Shown piece after piece: positions 1 to 5,781 of a stretch of DNA of 5,981 nucleotides (position 1 is the stretch's first letter; the number at the start of each line of letters is the position of its first letter). The notes under the pieces were generated by a model. It was not told the DNA's origin and ran no database searches. It saw nothing but the letters and a program-made list of their open reading frames with translations. Source of the DNA: an uncultured Ruminococcus sp. (GTDB lineage Bacteria > Bacillota > Clostridia > Oscillospirales > Acutalibacteraceae); contig CACZPV010000173.1 in the NCBI GenBank assembly GCA_902783065.1, positions 1-5,981 of the forward strand. The letters run 5' to 3'. The position numbers and the translations under genes were made by a program.

Positions 1-39
1 GCTTATTGCCGTATGATACGTTTTTTTATGACTGTACTA

Positions 40-69
40 TAGACATAGCTTTGTAAAATATGTTATGAT
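40..69 (+). promoter_or_regulatory. SigA-type promoter of clpE, extended -10
   Basis: A -10 box TATGAT (64-69) is preceded by TG at 61-62, the extended -10 arrangement TGnTATGAT. A -35-like TAGACA lies at 40-45 with an 18-bp spacer. The predicted transcription start is near 76, giving a leader of about 104 nt before the ATG at 180. No CIRCE element and no full CtsR direct repeat was found; there is only one CtsR-like half-site (TGTCAAA, 156-162). The call comes from reading consensus boxes by eye. Confidence 0.6.
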
Positions 70-78
70 GTAAATATT

Positions 79-148
79 GATCCGATGACGGATCTGGTTT
101 CTGTCCGGTCTTTCTGTGACAGAAAAACGGCTTCATCCGGTCACCGGA
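79..148 (+). promoter_or_regulatory. clpE leader with three inverted repeats and competing copies
   Basis: Three perfect inverted repeats follow one another in the predicted leader: GATCCG/CGGATC (79-84/89-94, 4-nt loop), TTTCTGT/ACAGAAA (111-117/119-125) and TCCGGT/ACCGGA (136-141/143-148). The segment 98-110 (TTTCTGTCCGGTC) carries a second copy of both left arms, so ACAGAAA and ACCGGA each have two possible partners. This layout suits alternative RNA folds or operator sites for a regulator. I do not recognise it as a known riboswitch, and there is no terminator-like U-tract after the last hairpin. A G-rich ribosome binding site (GAAGGGAG, 164-171) follows, 8 nt before the ATG. Confidence 0.45.
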
Positions 149-179
149 AAGAGGCTGTCAAAAGAAGGGAGAAATTTCA

Positions 180-2498
180 ATGATGTTGTGTTCCAAATGC
201 AATAAAAGACCGTCGGTCGTGTTTGTGTCCAGTACAACAAACGCATCCGATACGGTAGGATATTGTCTTGTTTGTGCTAAAGAAATGGGAATTAAGCCTG
301 TTACCGATATAATGGAAAAGATGGGTATTTCTGAGGATGATCTGGCTAATATACAGGATCAGATGGACGATCTTGCTCAGTCCGGAATATTTCCTGATAT
401 GGAGGATTTTGACGAGGATGCTGATGATGAATCTGATGATGATTTCAGCAGAGGCGGTGCGCCCGCGTTTCCGCCCTTTTTTAAGAATCTTTTCAATTCC
501 AAGGAACCGATCGATAAACTGAGTGAAAATCAAAAAAAGCCGGAGGAAAAGACAAATAACAAAAGAGAAGAAAGAAAGCGCCGTAAAGGCAGAAAACATA
601 TTGATTCATATTGTACCAATCTGACACAAAGGGCAGCAGATGGCAAACTGGATAGAATTATAGGAAGAGAAAAAGAAATAGACCGTGTGGTACAGATTCT
701 TTCCAGACGAACCAAAAACAATCCTTGCCTGATTGGTGAACCCGGTGTTGGTAAAACGGCAATTGCAGAAGGTCTTGCACTGAAAATAGCTTCAGGTGAT
801 GTTCCTCACCGCCTGAAAAACAAAGAGATACAGCTTCTGGATCTTACATCACTTGTGGCAGGTACACAGTTCAGAGGTCAGTTTGAGAGCAGAATCAAGG
901 GATTGATCAATGAAGTTAAAGAGTCAGGCAATGTGATTCTGTTCATTGATGAAGTACACAGCCTTGTGGGAACGGGTGAATCTGAAGGTTCTATGAATGC
1001 GGCTAATATAATGAAGCCGGCACTTTCCAGAGGCGAAATTCAGGTGATTGGTGCGACTACCTTTAATGAATATCGTAAATATATTGAAAAGGATGCGGCT
1101 TTGGAACGCCGTTTTCAGCCTGTAACAGTAACAGAGCCTTCTATTCAGGATACGATTGATGTGCTTTTGGGAGTAAAAAATTATTATGAGGATTATCATA
1201 GAGTAAAGATGGCGGATGAAATCGTCAGAAAAACGGTTGTTTTATCCGAGCGCTATATTACAGATCGTTTTCTTCCGGATAAGGCAATAGATCTTCTGGA
1301 TGAGTCCTGCACACATGCATCTCTGAGGAATCAGAATCTTGAAAAATTTGACGAATCTAACGACAGAATCGAAGAACTTAAAGAGATAGAAGAAGAACTC
1401 AGAGGAGCAGACGAAATAGATTATGAAAAGCTGGCAACGGTGCAGTATGATATTGCCAAGCTTGAAAAAGAAATTGACGAAATGAATCCTGACAGTTTGT
1501 TTGCTGAGGTAACAGAAGATGATATTGCACATGTTATTGAACTATGGACAGGTATTCCTGCTTCCAAGGTAACAGAGAACGAACTGCATAAACTTGCTGA
1601 TCTGGATGATAAGCTCAGATCCAAAGTGATCGGACAGGATGAAGCTGTTAAAGCATTGGCAGCGGCTGTAAAGCGCAGCAGAGTGCAGATAAGTCCTCGA
1701 AGAAGACCTGCTTCATTCATTTTTGTAGGACCTACCGGTGTAGGTAAAACAGAGCTTGTGAAAGTTTTGTCTACAGAACTGTTCAATACACCTGAAACGC
1801 TTATTCGTCTTGATATGAGCGAATTTATGGAGAAACATTCGGTCAGCAAAATTATCGGATCTCCTCCCGGCTATGTCGGCTACGATGAAGCAGGACAGGT
1901 TACGGAAAAGGTAAGACGCCGTCCATATAGTGTTCTGCTTTTTGATGAAATTGAAAAGGCGCATCCTGATGTTCTGAATATTCTCTTGCAGATTCTTGAT
2001 GAAGGGGTATTGACAGACGCACAGGGAAGAAAGGTGAATTTCAGCAATACGGTAATTGTGATGACCTCCAATGCCGGCAGTGAACGTAAAGAAAATGCCC
2101 TTGGCTTTGCAAAAACTCAGGCACAGGCAACAGAGGAAAAGGTCAGAAAAGCTCTTTCTGAGTTTTTACGTCCTGAATTTCTCAGCAGACTGGATGAAAT
2201 TATTATTTTCTCAGCCCTGACTGAAGAAGATTATGTGTCCATCAGTAAGCTGATGCTGGACGAATATGTTGATACTCTGAAGGAAAAGGGTATTACGTTC
2301 AAATACGATGATAACGCAAGAAAGTATCTTGCCAAGAAATCCTACGGCGGCAAAAGCGGTGCAAGGGATTTGCGTAATCTGATTCGTAAAGAAGTTGAAG
2401 ATAAGATAGCCTCTGCAATTGTAGACAGCAGAGATGGTATTATCACCGCTATTAATATTACTGCGGATAATGATTCCATTAAACTGGATATACTTTAA
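180..2498 (+). CDS. clpE: ClpE-like Clp/Hsp100 ATPase with N-terminal zinc finger
   Basis: This is a 772-aa AAA+ unfoldase expected to feed unfolded or aggregated proteins to ClpP in the cytoplasm. The N-terminus has a four-cysteine zinc finger (C4, C7, C29, C32) in place of the Clp_N repeats of ClpC/ClpA, which is the ClpE arrangement. A linker follows: acidic (about 73-88), a Gly/Pro/Phe-rich patch (91-105), then strongly basic (119-140). D1 has Walker A GEPGVGKT (186-193) and Walker B D257/E258. A helical segment at about 388-435 resembles a degenerate UVR or coiled-coil middle domain. D2 has Walker A GPTGVGKT (517-524) and Walker B D589/E590. The tripeptide LGF (641-643) fits the ClpP-docking consensus. 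Both ATPase sites look intact. It is somewhat longer than Bacillus ClpE (about 700 aa), mainly through the linker. The start is ATG 180, with a good Shine-Dalgarno site; a second ATG follows directly at 183. It is transcribed alone and convergent with the radC genes. ClpC is the alternative name, but the zinc finger argues for ClpE. Confidence 0.93.
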   Translation: MMLCSKCNKRPSVVFVSSTTNASDTVGYCLVCAKEMGIKPVTDIMEKMGISEDDLANIQDQMDDLAQSGIFPDMEDFDEDADDESDDDFSRGGAPAFPPFFKNLFNSKEPIDKLSENQKKPEEKTNNKREERKRRKGRKHIDSYCTNLTQRAADGKLDRIIGREKEIDRVVQILSRRTKNNPCLIGEPGVGKTAIAEGLALKIASGDVPHRLKNKEIQLLDLTSLVAGTQFRGQFESRIKGLINEVKESGNVILFIDEVHSLVGTGESEGSMNAANIMKPALSRGEIQVIGATTFNEYRKYIEKDAALERRFQPVTVTEPSIQDTIDVLLGVKNYYEDYHRVKMADEIVRKTVVLSERYITDRFLPDKAIDLLDESCTHASLRNQNLEKFDESNDRIEELKEIEEELRGADEIDYEKLATVQYDIAKLEKEIDEMNPDSLFAEVTEDDIAHVIELWTGIPASKVTENELHKLADLDDKLRSKVIGQDEAVKALAAAVKRSRVQISPRRRPASFIFVGPTGVGKTELVKVLSTELFNTPETLIRLDMSEFMEKHSVSKIIGSPPGYVGYDEAGQVTEKVRRRPYSVLLFDEIEKAHPDVLNILLQILDEGVLTDAQGRKVNFSNTVIVMTSNAGSERKENALGFAKTQAQATEEKVRKALSEFLRPEFLSRLDEIIIFSALTEEDYVSISKLMLDEYVDTLKEKGITFKYDDNARKYLAKKSYGGKSGARDLRNLIRKEVEDKIASAIVDSRDGIITAINITADNDSIKLDIL

Positions 2499-2520
2499 TA
2501 ATACGCTGGCTGGTTAATAG

Positions 2521-2596
2521 AATCCGAACTGATATTTCCGGATTATTATGGTTTTATCCTATCCATGCTGCGGTCGTGCTGTGTATGCCCGCAGCA
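2521..2596. other. Two hairpins after clpE
   Basis: Downstream of the clpE stop there are two inverted repeats: AATCCG/CGGATT (2521-2526/2539-2544, 12-nt loop) and TGCTGCGG/CCGCAGCA (2566-2573/2589-2596, 15-nt loop). Neither is followed by a clear T-tract, so they are not convincing terminators in themselves. They may stabilise the clpE mRNA 3' end or be remnants of a dispersed palindromic element. Confidence 0.4.
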
Positions 2597-2620
2597 GTTG
2601 TATATATGCCGGCACAAAAG

Positions 2621-2667
2621 TACGGATCTCAGACAAAGAACATCAATAGTTCTTTCTGAGATCCGTA
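2621..2667. terminator. Bidirectional intrinsic terminator between clpE and radC
   Basis: A long hairpin has a perfect 13-bp outer stem (2621-2633 with 2655-2667), a 2-nt bulge (CA, 2634-2635), a 6-bp inner stem AAGAAC/GTTCTT (2636-2641/2649-2654) and a 7-nt loop. On the plus strand it is followed by the T/A-rich TTTATATTATATATA. On the minus strand it is followed by CTTTTGTG. It lies between two convergent genes, which is the usual place for a shared terminator. Confidence 0.8.
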
Positions 2668-2699
2668 TTTATATTATATATAGGTATGAATTTTTGGTA

Positions 2700-3371
2700 T
2701 TATAAAAAAATGTCAAAAAAATCTTCACTTTCTGCCATGGAAAATGCTTTGTTTCCGGCAGTAATAAGATGATCAGTCAGCTTTATATCAACAGCAGAAA
2801 GTGCATTTTTAATTTTAATAGTAGATGTCACATCACGTTGAGATGGAAAAGCAATACCGCTGGGATGATTATGAGCAATAACAGCCGAGGAAGCCTGGTA
2901 CTGAAGGGCAAGCTCGATAATTTTTTTGATATAAATTTCGGAAGCATTGACGGAACCTTTGCTTACAATGCCAAAATACAGCTCTGTATCTTTTGAATCA
3001 CGAAGAACCAGCAGAATCTGTTCATAATTGACACCGATAAAAGCTGTAACAACCTTACTTTTAAAATCAGCAATAATGCTTTTGCTGTGAGGTGAGAAGT
3101 ATTTATCATCAAGATATTTTCTGGTAATGGATGGAACCAGTTTTATCAGTACTGCCTGATTCATTGTCAGTCCGACCTCTGTAAGAATACTGTACGGTGC
3201 ATCGAAAACAGAAGAAAGGGATCCGCATGCATTCAATAGTTTGACAGAAAACATATTGGCATCTTTTTTTGAAGCTGTAAAACTCAGGAGAGTTTCAAGA
3301 TAGGCAATGTTTTTCTTTTCATCGGCAGGTTCCTCAGTGCCTACGTTATCTTCCTTTTGGGGTTCGTACAT
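2700..3371 (-). CDS. radC: RadC-like JAB/MPN protein with intact JAMM site
   Basis: This 223-aa member of the RadC (UPF0758) family carries a complete JAMM metal site. The motif HxHx7SxxD is present as H167, H169, S177 and D180 within HNHPSG..PSQRD, and an upstream glutamate (E118) is placed to complete it. It is therefore a predicted zinc metal hydrolase; the family's biochemical role is not settled despite the name 'DNA repair protein'. The N-terminal helix-hairpin-helix-like part (about 41-80, with GSLSSVFDA) is recognisable, but the usual clostridial start (GHRxRLK, HExLELLLFY, PRKDTN) is missing or eroded and replaced by a charged segment (residues 2-20). I chose ATG at 3371: the Shine-Dalgarno AGGAAG is 8 nt upstream, whereas the GTG at 3380 directly abuts that site. 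It is 93 bp downstream of the other RadC-like gene, with no terminator between, so co-transcription is likely. Confidence 0.85.
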   Translation of the reverse strand: MYEPQKEDNVGTEEPADEKKNIAYLETLLSFTASKKDANMFSVKLLNACGSLSSVFDAPYSILTEVGLTMNQAVLIKLVPSITRKYLDDKYFSPHSKSIIADFKSKVVTAFIGVNYEQILLVLRDSKDTELYFGIVSKGSVNASEIYIKKIIELALQYQASSAVIAHNHPSGIAFPSQRDVTSTIKIKNALSAVDIKLTDHLITAGNKAFSMAESEDFFDIFL

Positions 3372-3418
3372 AAATTTCACTTCCTGTTTTATACAAATAG
3401 ATTTAATTATGTGCCTGA

Positions 3419-3448
3419 AAGATAATTACAGAAATTCAGCATTGTAAA
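3419..3448 (-). promoter_or_regulatory. Weak candidate internal promoter before radC
   Basis: On the minus strand, TTTACA (3448-3443) and TATCTT (3424-3419) are separated by 18 bp, about 48 nt upstream of the radC start. The -10 matches only 4 of 6 consensus bases. It could give radC some independent expression, but read-through from the upstream paralogue is equally possible. Confidence 0.25.
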
Positions 3449-3464
3449 TTAATATATCAGGTAT

Positions 3465-4160
3465 TTATTCGTTTTTGTTTCTGAACATGGAAGCAAATTC
3501 TTTTTTATCTCTCATTGAGGCAATATTTGTTTCAGATACGACAAACCAGTTGTCAAAACTTATATTAATATGGTGCAGTATTTCAGAAATAATTGTCATT
3601 TTTACTGTTTCCTCATATGATGGGTAAGGGATGCCTGTATTGTTTTCTGTACAGACAACAGCAGAAACAGCATTATATTTCATAGCAAGCTGTGTAATGC
3701 GTTCTTTCATACTGTCGAAACCGGATAAAGAGATGGGACCGAAAAACAGCTCACATCCTACTGCATCATACAGAGATAGTATCAGAGCAGGTTTTTGTCT
3801 TTTTATACAGCAGGTAATCAGTCTTTTTTGCAGTGATATTTCATTATAATGTTTATTGGTGTTATAGTTTTTATCATAAATATATTCACGTGATAAAGTA
3901 GGGAACAGCCTAAAAAGCATAGCGCTTTTATCCGACAGACCGTAATCCTTAAGTTCTTCATAAGAAGCGTCAAAAACAGCGGACAAGGAGCCGAAATGAT
4001 TAAGCAGTTTATGTGCTTCCGGGTTTGTATCTTTTCTGGGTATACTATAAAACAGCAGTAATTCCAGAATTTCATGATCATTAAAATAATCAAAATCAGA
4101 TGCTATATATTTTTCTTTTAAGCGTTGTCTGTGCCCCGAATGAAGCGGCTTATTATCCAT
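3465..4160 (-). CDS. RadC-like JAB-domain protein lacking the metal ligands (predicted pseudoenzyme)
   Basis: This 231-aa protein belongs clearly to the RadC family. Its N-terminus is the canonical clostridial form: GHRQRLKEKY (9-18), HEILELLLFYSIPRKDTNPEAH (29-50) and the helix-hairpin-helix-like GSLSAVFDA (57-65). The C-terminal JAB fold still aligns with its downstream neighbour, but the active site is gone. At the positions of the two histidines are T171 and N173 (TENNTG in place of HNHPSG), the aspartate of SxxD is E184, and the upstream glutamate is P124; S181 survives. It should therefore not be a JAMM metalloenzyme. The reading frame is open over its full length, at near-normal family size, and has a strong promoter and ribosome binding site (GGGGTG, 5 nt before ATG 4160), so it looks maintained rather than decaying. 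Possible roles are scaffold, partner or regulator of the active paralogue; these are inference. Confidence 0.85.
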   Translation of the reverse strand: MDNKPLHSGHRQRLKEKYIASDFDYFNDHEILELLLFYSIPRKDTNPEAHKLLNHFGSLSAVFDASYEELKDYGLSDKSAMLFRLFPTLSREYIYDKNYNTNKHYNEISLQKRLITCCIKRQKPALILSLYDAVGCELFFGPISLSGFDSMKERITQLAMKYNAVSAVVCTENNTGIPYPSYEETVKMTIISEILHHINISFDNWFVVSETNIASMRDKKEFASMFRNKNE

Positions 4161-4209
4161 CAGCTCACCCCGTTACTGTGATTTTTTTTACTATAATTAT
4201 TTCTTTATT

Positions 4210-4238
4210 ATTATACAACATTGATGCATAGAATTCAA
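4210..4238 (-). promoter_or_regulatory. SigA-type promoter of the tandem radC-like genes
   Basis: On the minus strand, TTGAAT (4238-4233) is followed by a 17-bp spacer and a perfect TATAAT (4215-4210). The predicted start is near 4203, leaving a leader of about 43 nt before ATG 4160. Spacing and position are good, and this probably drives both RadC-like genes. Confidence 0.65.
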
Positions 4239-4249
4239 TAACAAAAGTT

Positions 4250-4316
4250 CCTGACTATATCTCAATCCTAAGCATCCTGACCTCACCTGACATCCTGAAC
4301 TAAGTGAAGGATCCTT
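4250..4316. repeat. Cluster of CCTGA repeats and a 10-bp palindrome upstream of the radC-like promoter
   Basis: CATCCTGA occurs twice (4273-4280, 4291-4298) with CACCTGA between (4284-4290), and another CCTGA lies at 4250-4254. The CCTGA cores start at 4250, 4276, 4286 and 4294, so the last three are 10 and 8 bp apart, close to one helical turn. AAGGATCCTT (4307-4316) is a perfect palindrome. The cluster sits just upstream of the predicted -35 and just downstream of a ribbon-helix-helix gene. Proteins of that fold bind short tandem or inverted repeats, so an operator is plausible, but no binding is shown. Confidence 0.35.
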
Positions 4317-4349
4317 ATGAATACTGATAAATTAAAAACTTATATAAAA

Positions 4350-4547
4350 CTATTTTATATCAATATCTAATGGTTCGTCAAGGTGTTCGGAAACATATTT
4401 CCCGTTTTTCTTTCTTTGTCTTACACATTCTGTAAGCAGATATTCAATCTGACCGTTAACGGAACGGAAGTCATCTTCTGCCCATTGACACAGTGCATCA
4501 TATAACTCTTTTTTCAGCCGCAGAGGGACTTGTTTTTTTTCACTCAT
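4350..4547 (-). CDS. Small ribbon-helix-helix (Arc/CopG-like) protein
   Basis: This 65-aa protein has the shape of a ribbon-helix-helix DNA-binding domain: a beta strand (KQVPLRL, about 5-11), helix A (about 12-25, KELYDALCQWAEDD) and, after a short turn, helix B (about 29-45, SVNGQIEYLLTECVRQR), then a charged tail. Residues NGQIEYLL resemble the second helix of Arc-type proteins common in Clostridia. Such proteins bind DNA as dimers and often regulate their own or neighbouring genes; some are antitoxins, but no toxin gene adjoins it here. The ATG at 4547 has a strong Shine-Dalgarno (AAAGGAG, 4560-4554) 6 nt upstream. The stop codon lies within the loop of an A/T-only 8-bp inverted repeat (4342-4349/4353-4360). 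The radC-like promoter follows 112 bp downstream. Target genes are unknown. Confidence 0.75.
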   Translation of the reverse strand: MSEKKQVPLRLKKELYDALCQWAEDDFRSVNGQIEYLLTECVRQRKKNGKYVSEHLDEPLDIDIK

Positions 4548-4584
4548 TACATACTCCTTTCCGTTTACATTTATCCTAATAACC

Positions 4585-4638
4585 TGAAACCGTGAAATTG
4601 ACTTGATGAATTATAAAAGAAAAGACATTCCGGTTTCA
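4585..4638. promoter_or_regulatory. Inverted repeat upstream of the ribbon-helix-helix gene (possible operator)
   Basis: TGAAACCG (4585-4592) and CGGTTTCA (4631-4638) form a perfect 8-bp inverted repeat with a 38-bp spacer, and a related direct copy TGAAATTG follows the first arm at 4593-4600. A minus-strand TATAAT (4615-4610) lies between the arms, though without a good -35. The ribbon-helix-helix start codon is about 40 bp away, so an autoregulatory site is possible; alternatively it is a stem in the mRNA leader. Confidence 0.3.
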
Positions 4639-4647
4639 TTTTATCCG

Positions 4648-4757
4648 GTCAGCGGGCGTTCTGCGCACGTCCGCTGACGTTCACAATAATTTCCCCTTCC
4701 CGGTGGGGAGGAAGCGTGGGATTGGCAAAAAAGCGTACTTGTCGGGTGCTTTCCTGA
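4648..4757. other. GC-rich folded intergenic segment of unknown identity
   Basis: The 294-bp gap between the ribbon-helix-helix gene and the membrane protein contains a GC island: 56 of the 100 bases at 4641-4740 are G or C, against A/T-rich flanks. It holds a 12-bp stem with one G.T pair and a 7-nt loop (4648-4659/4667-4678), a CCCC/GGGG stem (4693-4696/4705-4708) that two G.T pairs and a T-A pair can extend, and a longer-range pairing of AGGAAGC (4709-4715) with GCTTTCCT (4749-4756). No T-tract follows on either strand. It could be a structured RNA, a leader of the downstream gene, or a dispersed palindromic repeat. I do not recognise it as a known riboswitch, SRP RNA or 6S RNA. Confidence 0.4.
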
Positions 4758-4805
4758 ATGTCGAATATTAGTATCAGGTATAATTTATAAAAAGATAGCC
4801 TTTGC

Positions 4806-4835
4806 GATATATTTTCCGCAATAATTTATTGTCAA
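4806..4835 (-). promoter_or_regulatory. Candidate promoter reading towards the ribbon-helix-helix gene
   Basis: A perfect minus-strand -35 TTGACA (4835-4830) is followed by an 18-bp spacer and TATATC (4811-4806), a weak -10. Transcription would start near 4800 and carry a leader of about 250 nt through the GC-rich folded segment before ATG 4547. The -35 overlaps a pseudo-palindrome CAATAA-T-TTATTG (4819-4831), and a short stem TTGCG/CGCAA (4802-4806/4817-4821) overlaps the -10; these could be an operator or a weak end signal for the membrane protein gene. Confidence 0.4.
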
Positions 4836-4853
4836 AAATAATTCAATGTATAG

Positions 4854-5672
4854 TTATTTTTTTATGTCAGCTGATTCAGTGTTATAACTTTTATAAACGT
4901 GCCTGTAAGCAATTATCAGCATAGCAAGAGAGTAGAAAACAAAGATTAATTCAAGTGCGGTTAACGGAAGTCCGAATTTTGTAAAGACAATAATAAAATC
5001 AAAAGCGGCATGGCATAATATTGCGGTGGGATACAACCATAATTTCTTTTTATCATTAACTGCTCTGAAAACGAATATTGACATAGCAGTATGGAATATC
5101 ATAGCACAGCATCTTTCTAAAACGCTTAGCAGGGCAGTTATTACTGTAATTGAAGAATACTGTGATAACTGATCTTCAAATAATGCAATCTGGTCCGTCG
5201 ACAGACCGGAGGTAAGTTCAGAAATATGACCGCTGTTAATCACTATAGCGACCGAAAGTATAGAAAACATAGAAAAGCCTATATACATACTTTCAAATCC
5301 GCCGTGTCCGATTGCATAAGATATGGCAGTATTTTTTTTCTTATTTATTTTAAGCAGTGTTTTGAAAGCGATAAAGCGTCCGCTTTCCTCAAAAACGCCT
5401 GCAAGCAGACCGCCGACAAGATAATACAGCCACGGATTGGAACTGATTTGCTGAGCGGCAGAATTATTATCCTGATACAGTAAATATGCCAGTGGAAGTT
5501 TAAGCACTATAGCAAACAGAAAAAATGTAACAGCACCAATAATAACAGGTTTTACAGGTGAATGAGTTTTTACTTTCCAGACGATAAAAACCAATACGGG
5601 CAGCAGAATCATGGCAATACCGCTGATTGCTATACAATACATAGACAAATCGCTGAAATAATAATTTTCCAT
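4854..5672 (-). CDS. YhfC-family predicted intramembrane protease
   Basis: This 272-aa integral membrane protein has about seven hydrophobic segments (roughly 12-33, 43-65, 82-94, 128-146, 176-202, 213-230, 236-256). Conserved polar residues lie in or next to membrane helices: E95, E96 and R99 (FEESGRF), the GHGGFE motif (H123, E127), H194 and H221/D225 (HAAFDF). This pattern matches the YhfC putative membrane peptidase family, related to the CPBP/Abi proteases with their EExxR and His motifs. The substrate is unknown. I place the start at ATG 5672: the Shine-Dalgarno AAAAGGAG lies 12 nt upstream, a slightly long spacing. A TTG at 5708 would extend the frame by 12 residues but would put that site inside the gene and has none of its own at a usable distance. 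It stands alone, with an apparent promoter at 5712-5740. Confidence 0.8.
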   Translation of the reverse strand: MENYYFSDLSMYCIAISGIAMILLPVLVFIVWKVKTHSPVKPVIIGAVTFFLFAIVLKLPLAYLLYQDNNSAAQQISSNPWLYYLVGGLLAGVFEESGRFIAFKTLLKINKKKNTAISYAIGHGGFESMYIGFSMFSILSVAIVINSGHISELTSGLSTDQIALFEDQLSQYSSITVITALLSVLERCCAMIFHTAMSIFVFRAVNDKKKLWLYPTAILCHAAFDFIIVFTKFGLPLTALELIFVFYSLAMLIIAYRHVYKSYNTESADIKK

Positions 5673-5703
5673 ACTGTTTACCATCTCCTTTTGAATCAGA
5701 TCA

Positions 5704-5740
5704 TACAATCGATTGTAAAAGTTTAAAATTCCTTTATAAA
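5704..5740 (-). promoter_or_regulatory. Promoter with overlapping 14-bp palindrome before the YhfC-family gene
   Basis: On the minus strand, TTTATA (5740-5735), a 17-bp spacer and TACAAT (5717-5712) make a reasonable promoter, with a start near 5705 and a leader of about 33 nt. The -10 box is the first half of a perfect 14-bp palindrome TACAATCGATTGTA (5704-5717). A dimeric repressor bound there would cover the -10 and start site. The regulator is unknown. Confidence 0.45.
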
Positions 5741-5781
5741 TTTGTTTTTTGACAACATATGCTTAACGATCTTTTCGCTAT

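Noticed and set aside
11..27. Short inverted repeat CGTATGATACG followed by seven T, resembling a terminator of an upstream gene
   Set aside because: The stem is only 4 bp with a 3-nt loop, too weak to call, and no upstream gene is visible in the window.
156..171. Possible CtsR operator in front of clpE
   Set aside because: Only one half-site-like TGTCAAA is present; the following bases do not form the second heptamer of the direct repeat.
3372..3380. GTG at 3380 as the start of the active radC-like gene
   Set aside because: The Shine-Dalgarno AGGAAG directly abuts this GTG but is 8 nt from the ATG at 3371, which is therefore preferred.
180..4160. A functional ClpE-RadC (unfoldase plus JAMM, proteasome-lid-like) system
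   Set aside because: The genes are convergent and separated by a strong two-sided terminator; neighbourhood alone does not support a joint function, and RadC proteins have no known deubiquitinase-like role in bacteria.
4350..4547. Toxin-antitoxin module with the ribbon-helix-helix protein as antitoxin
   Set aside because: No small toxin-like gene is adjacent or overlapping on either side.
4716..4757. GTG-initiated 13-codon reading frame with a GGGGAGG motif 4 nt upstream
   Set aside because: Too short, no recognisable peptide, and the G-rich motif is explained by the GC-rich stem in which it lies.
5673..5708. TTG at 5708 as the start of the YhfC-family gene
   Set aside because: It would place the only good ribosome binding site inside the coding region, and part of the extension overlaps the palindrome and predicted promoter.
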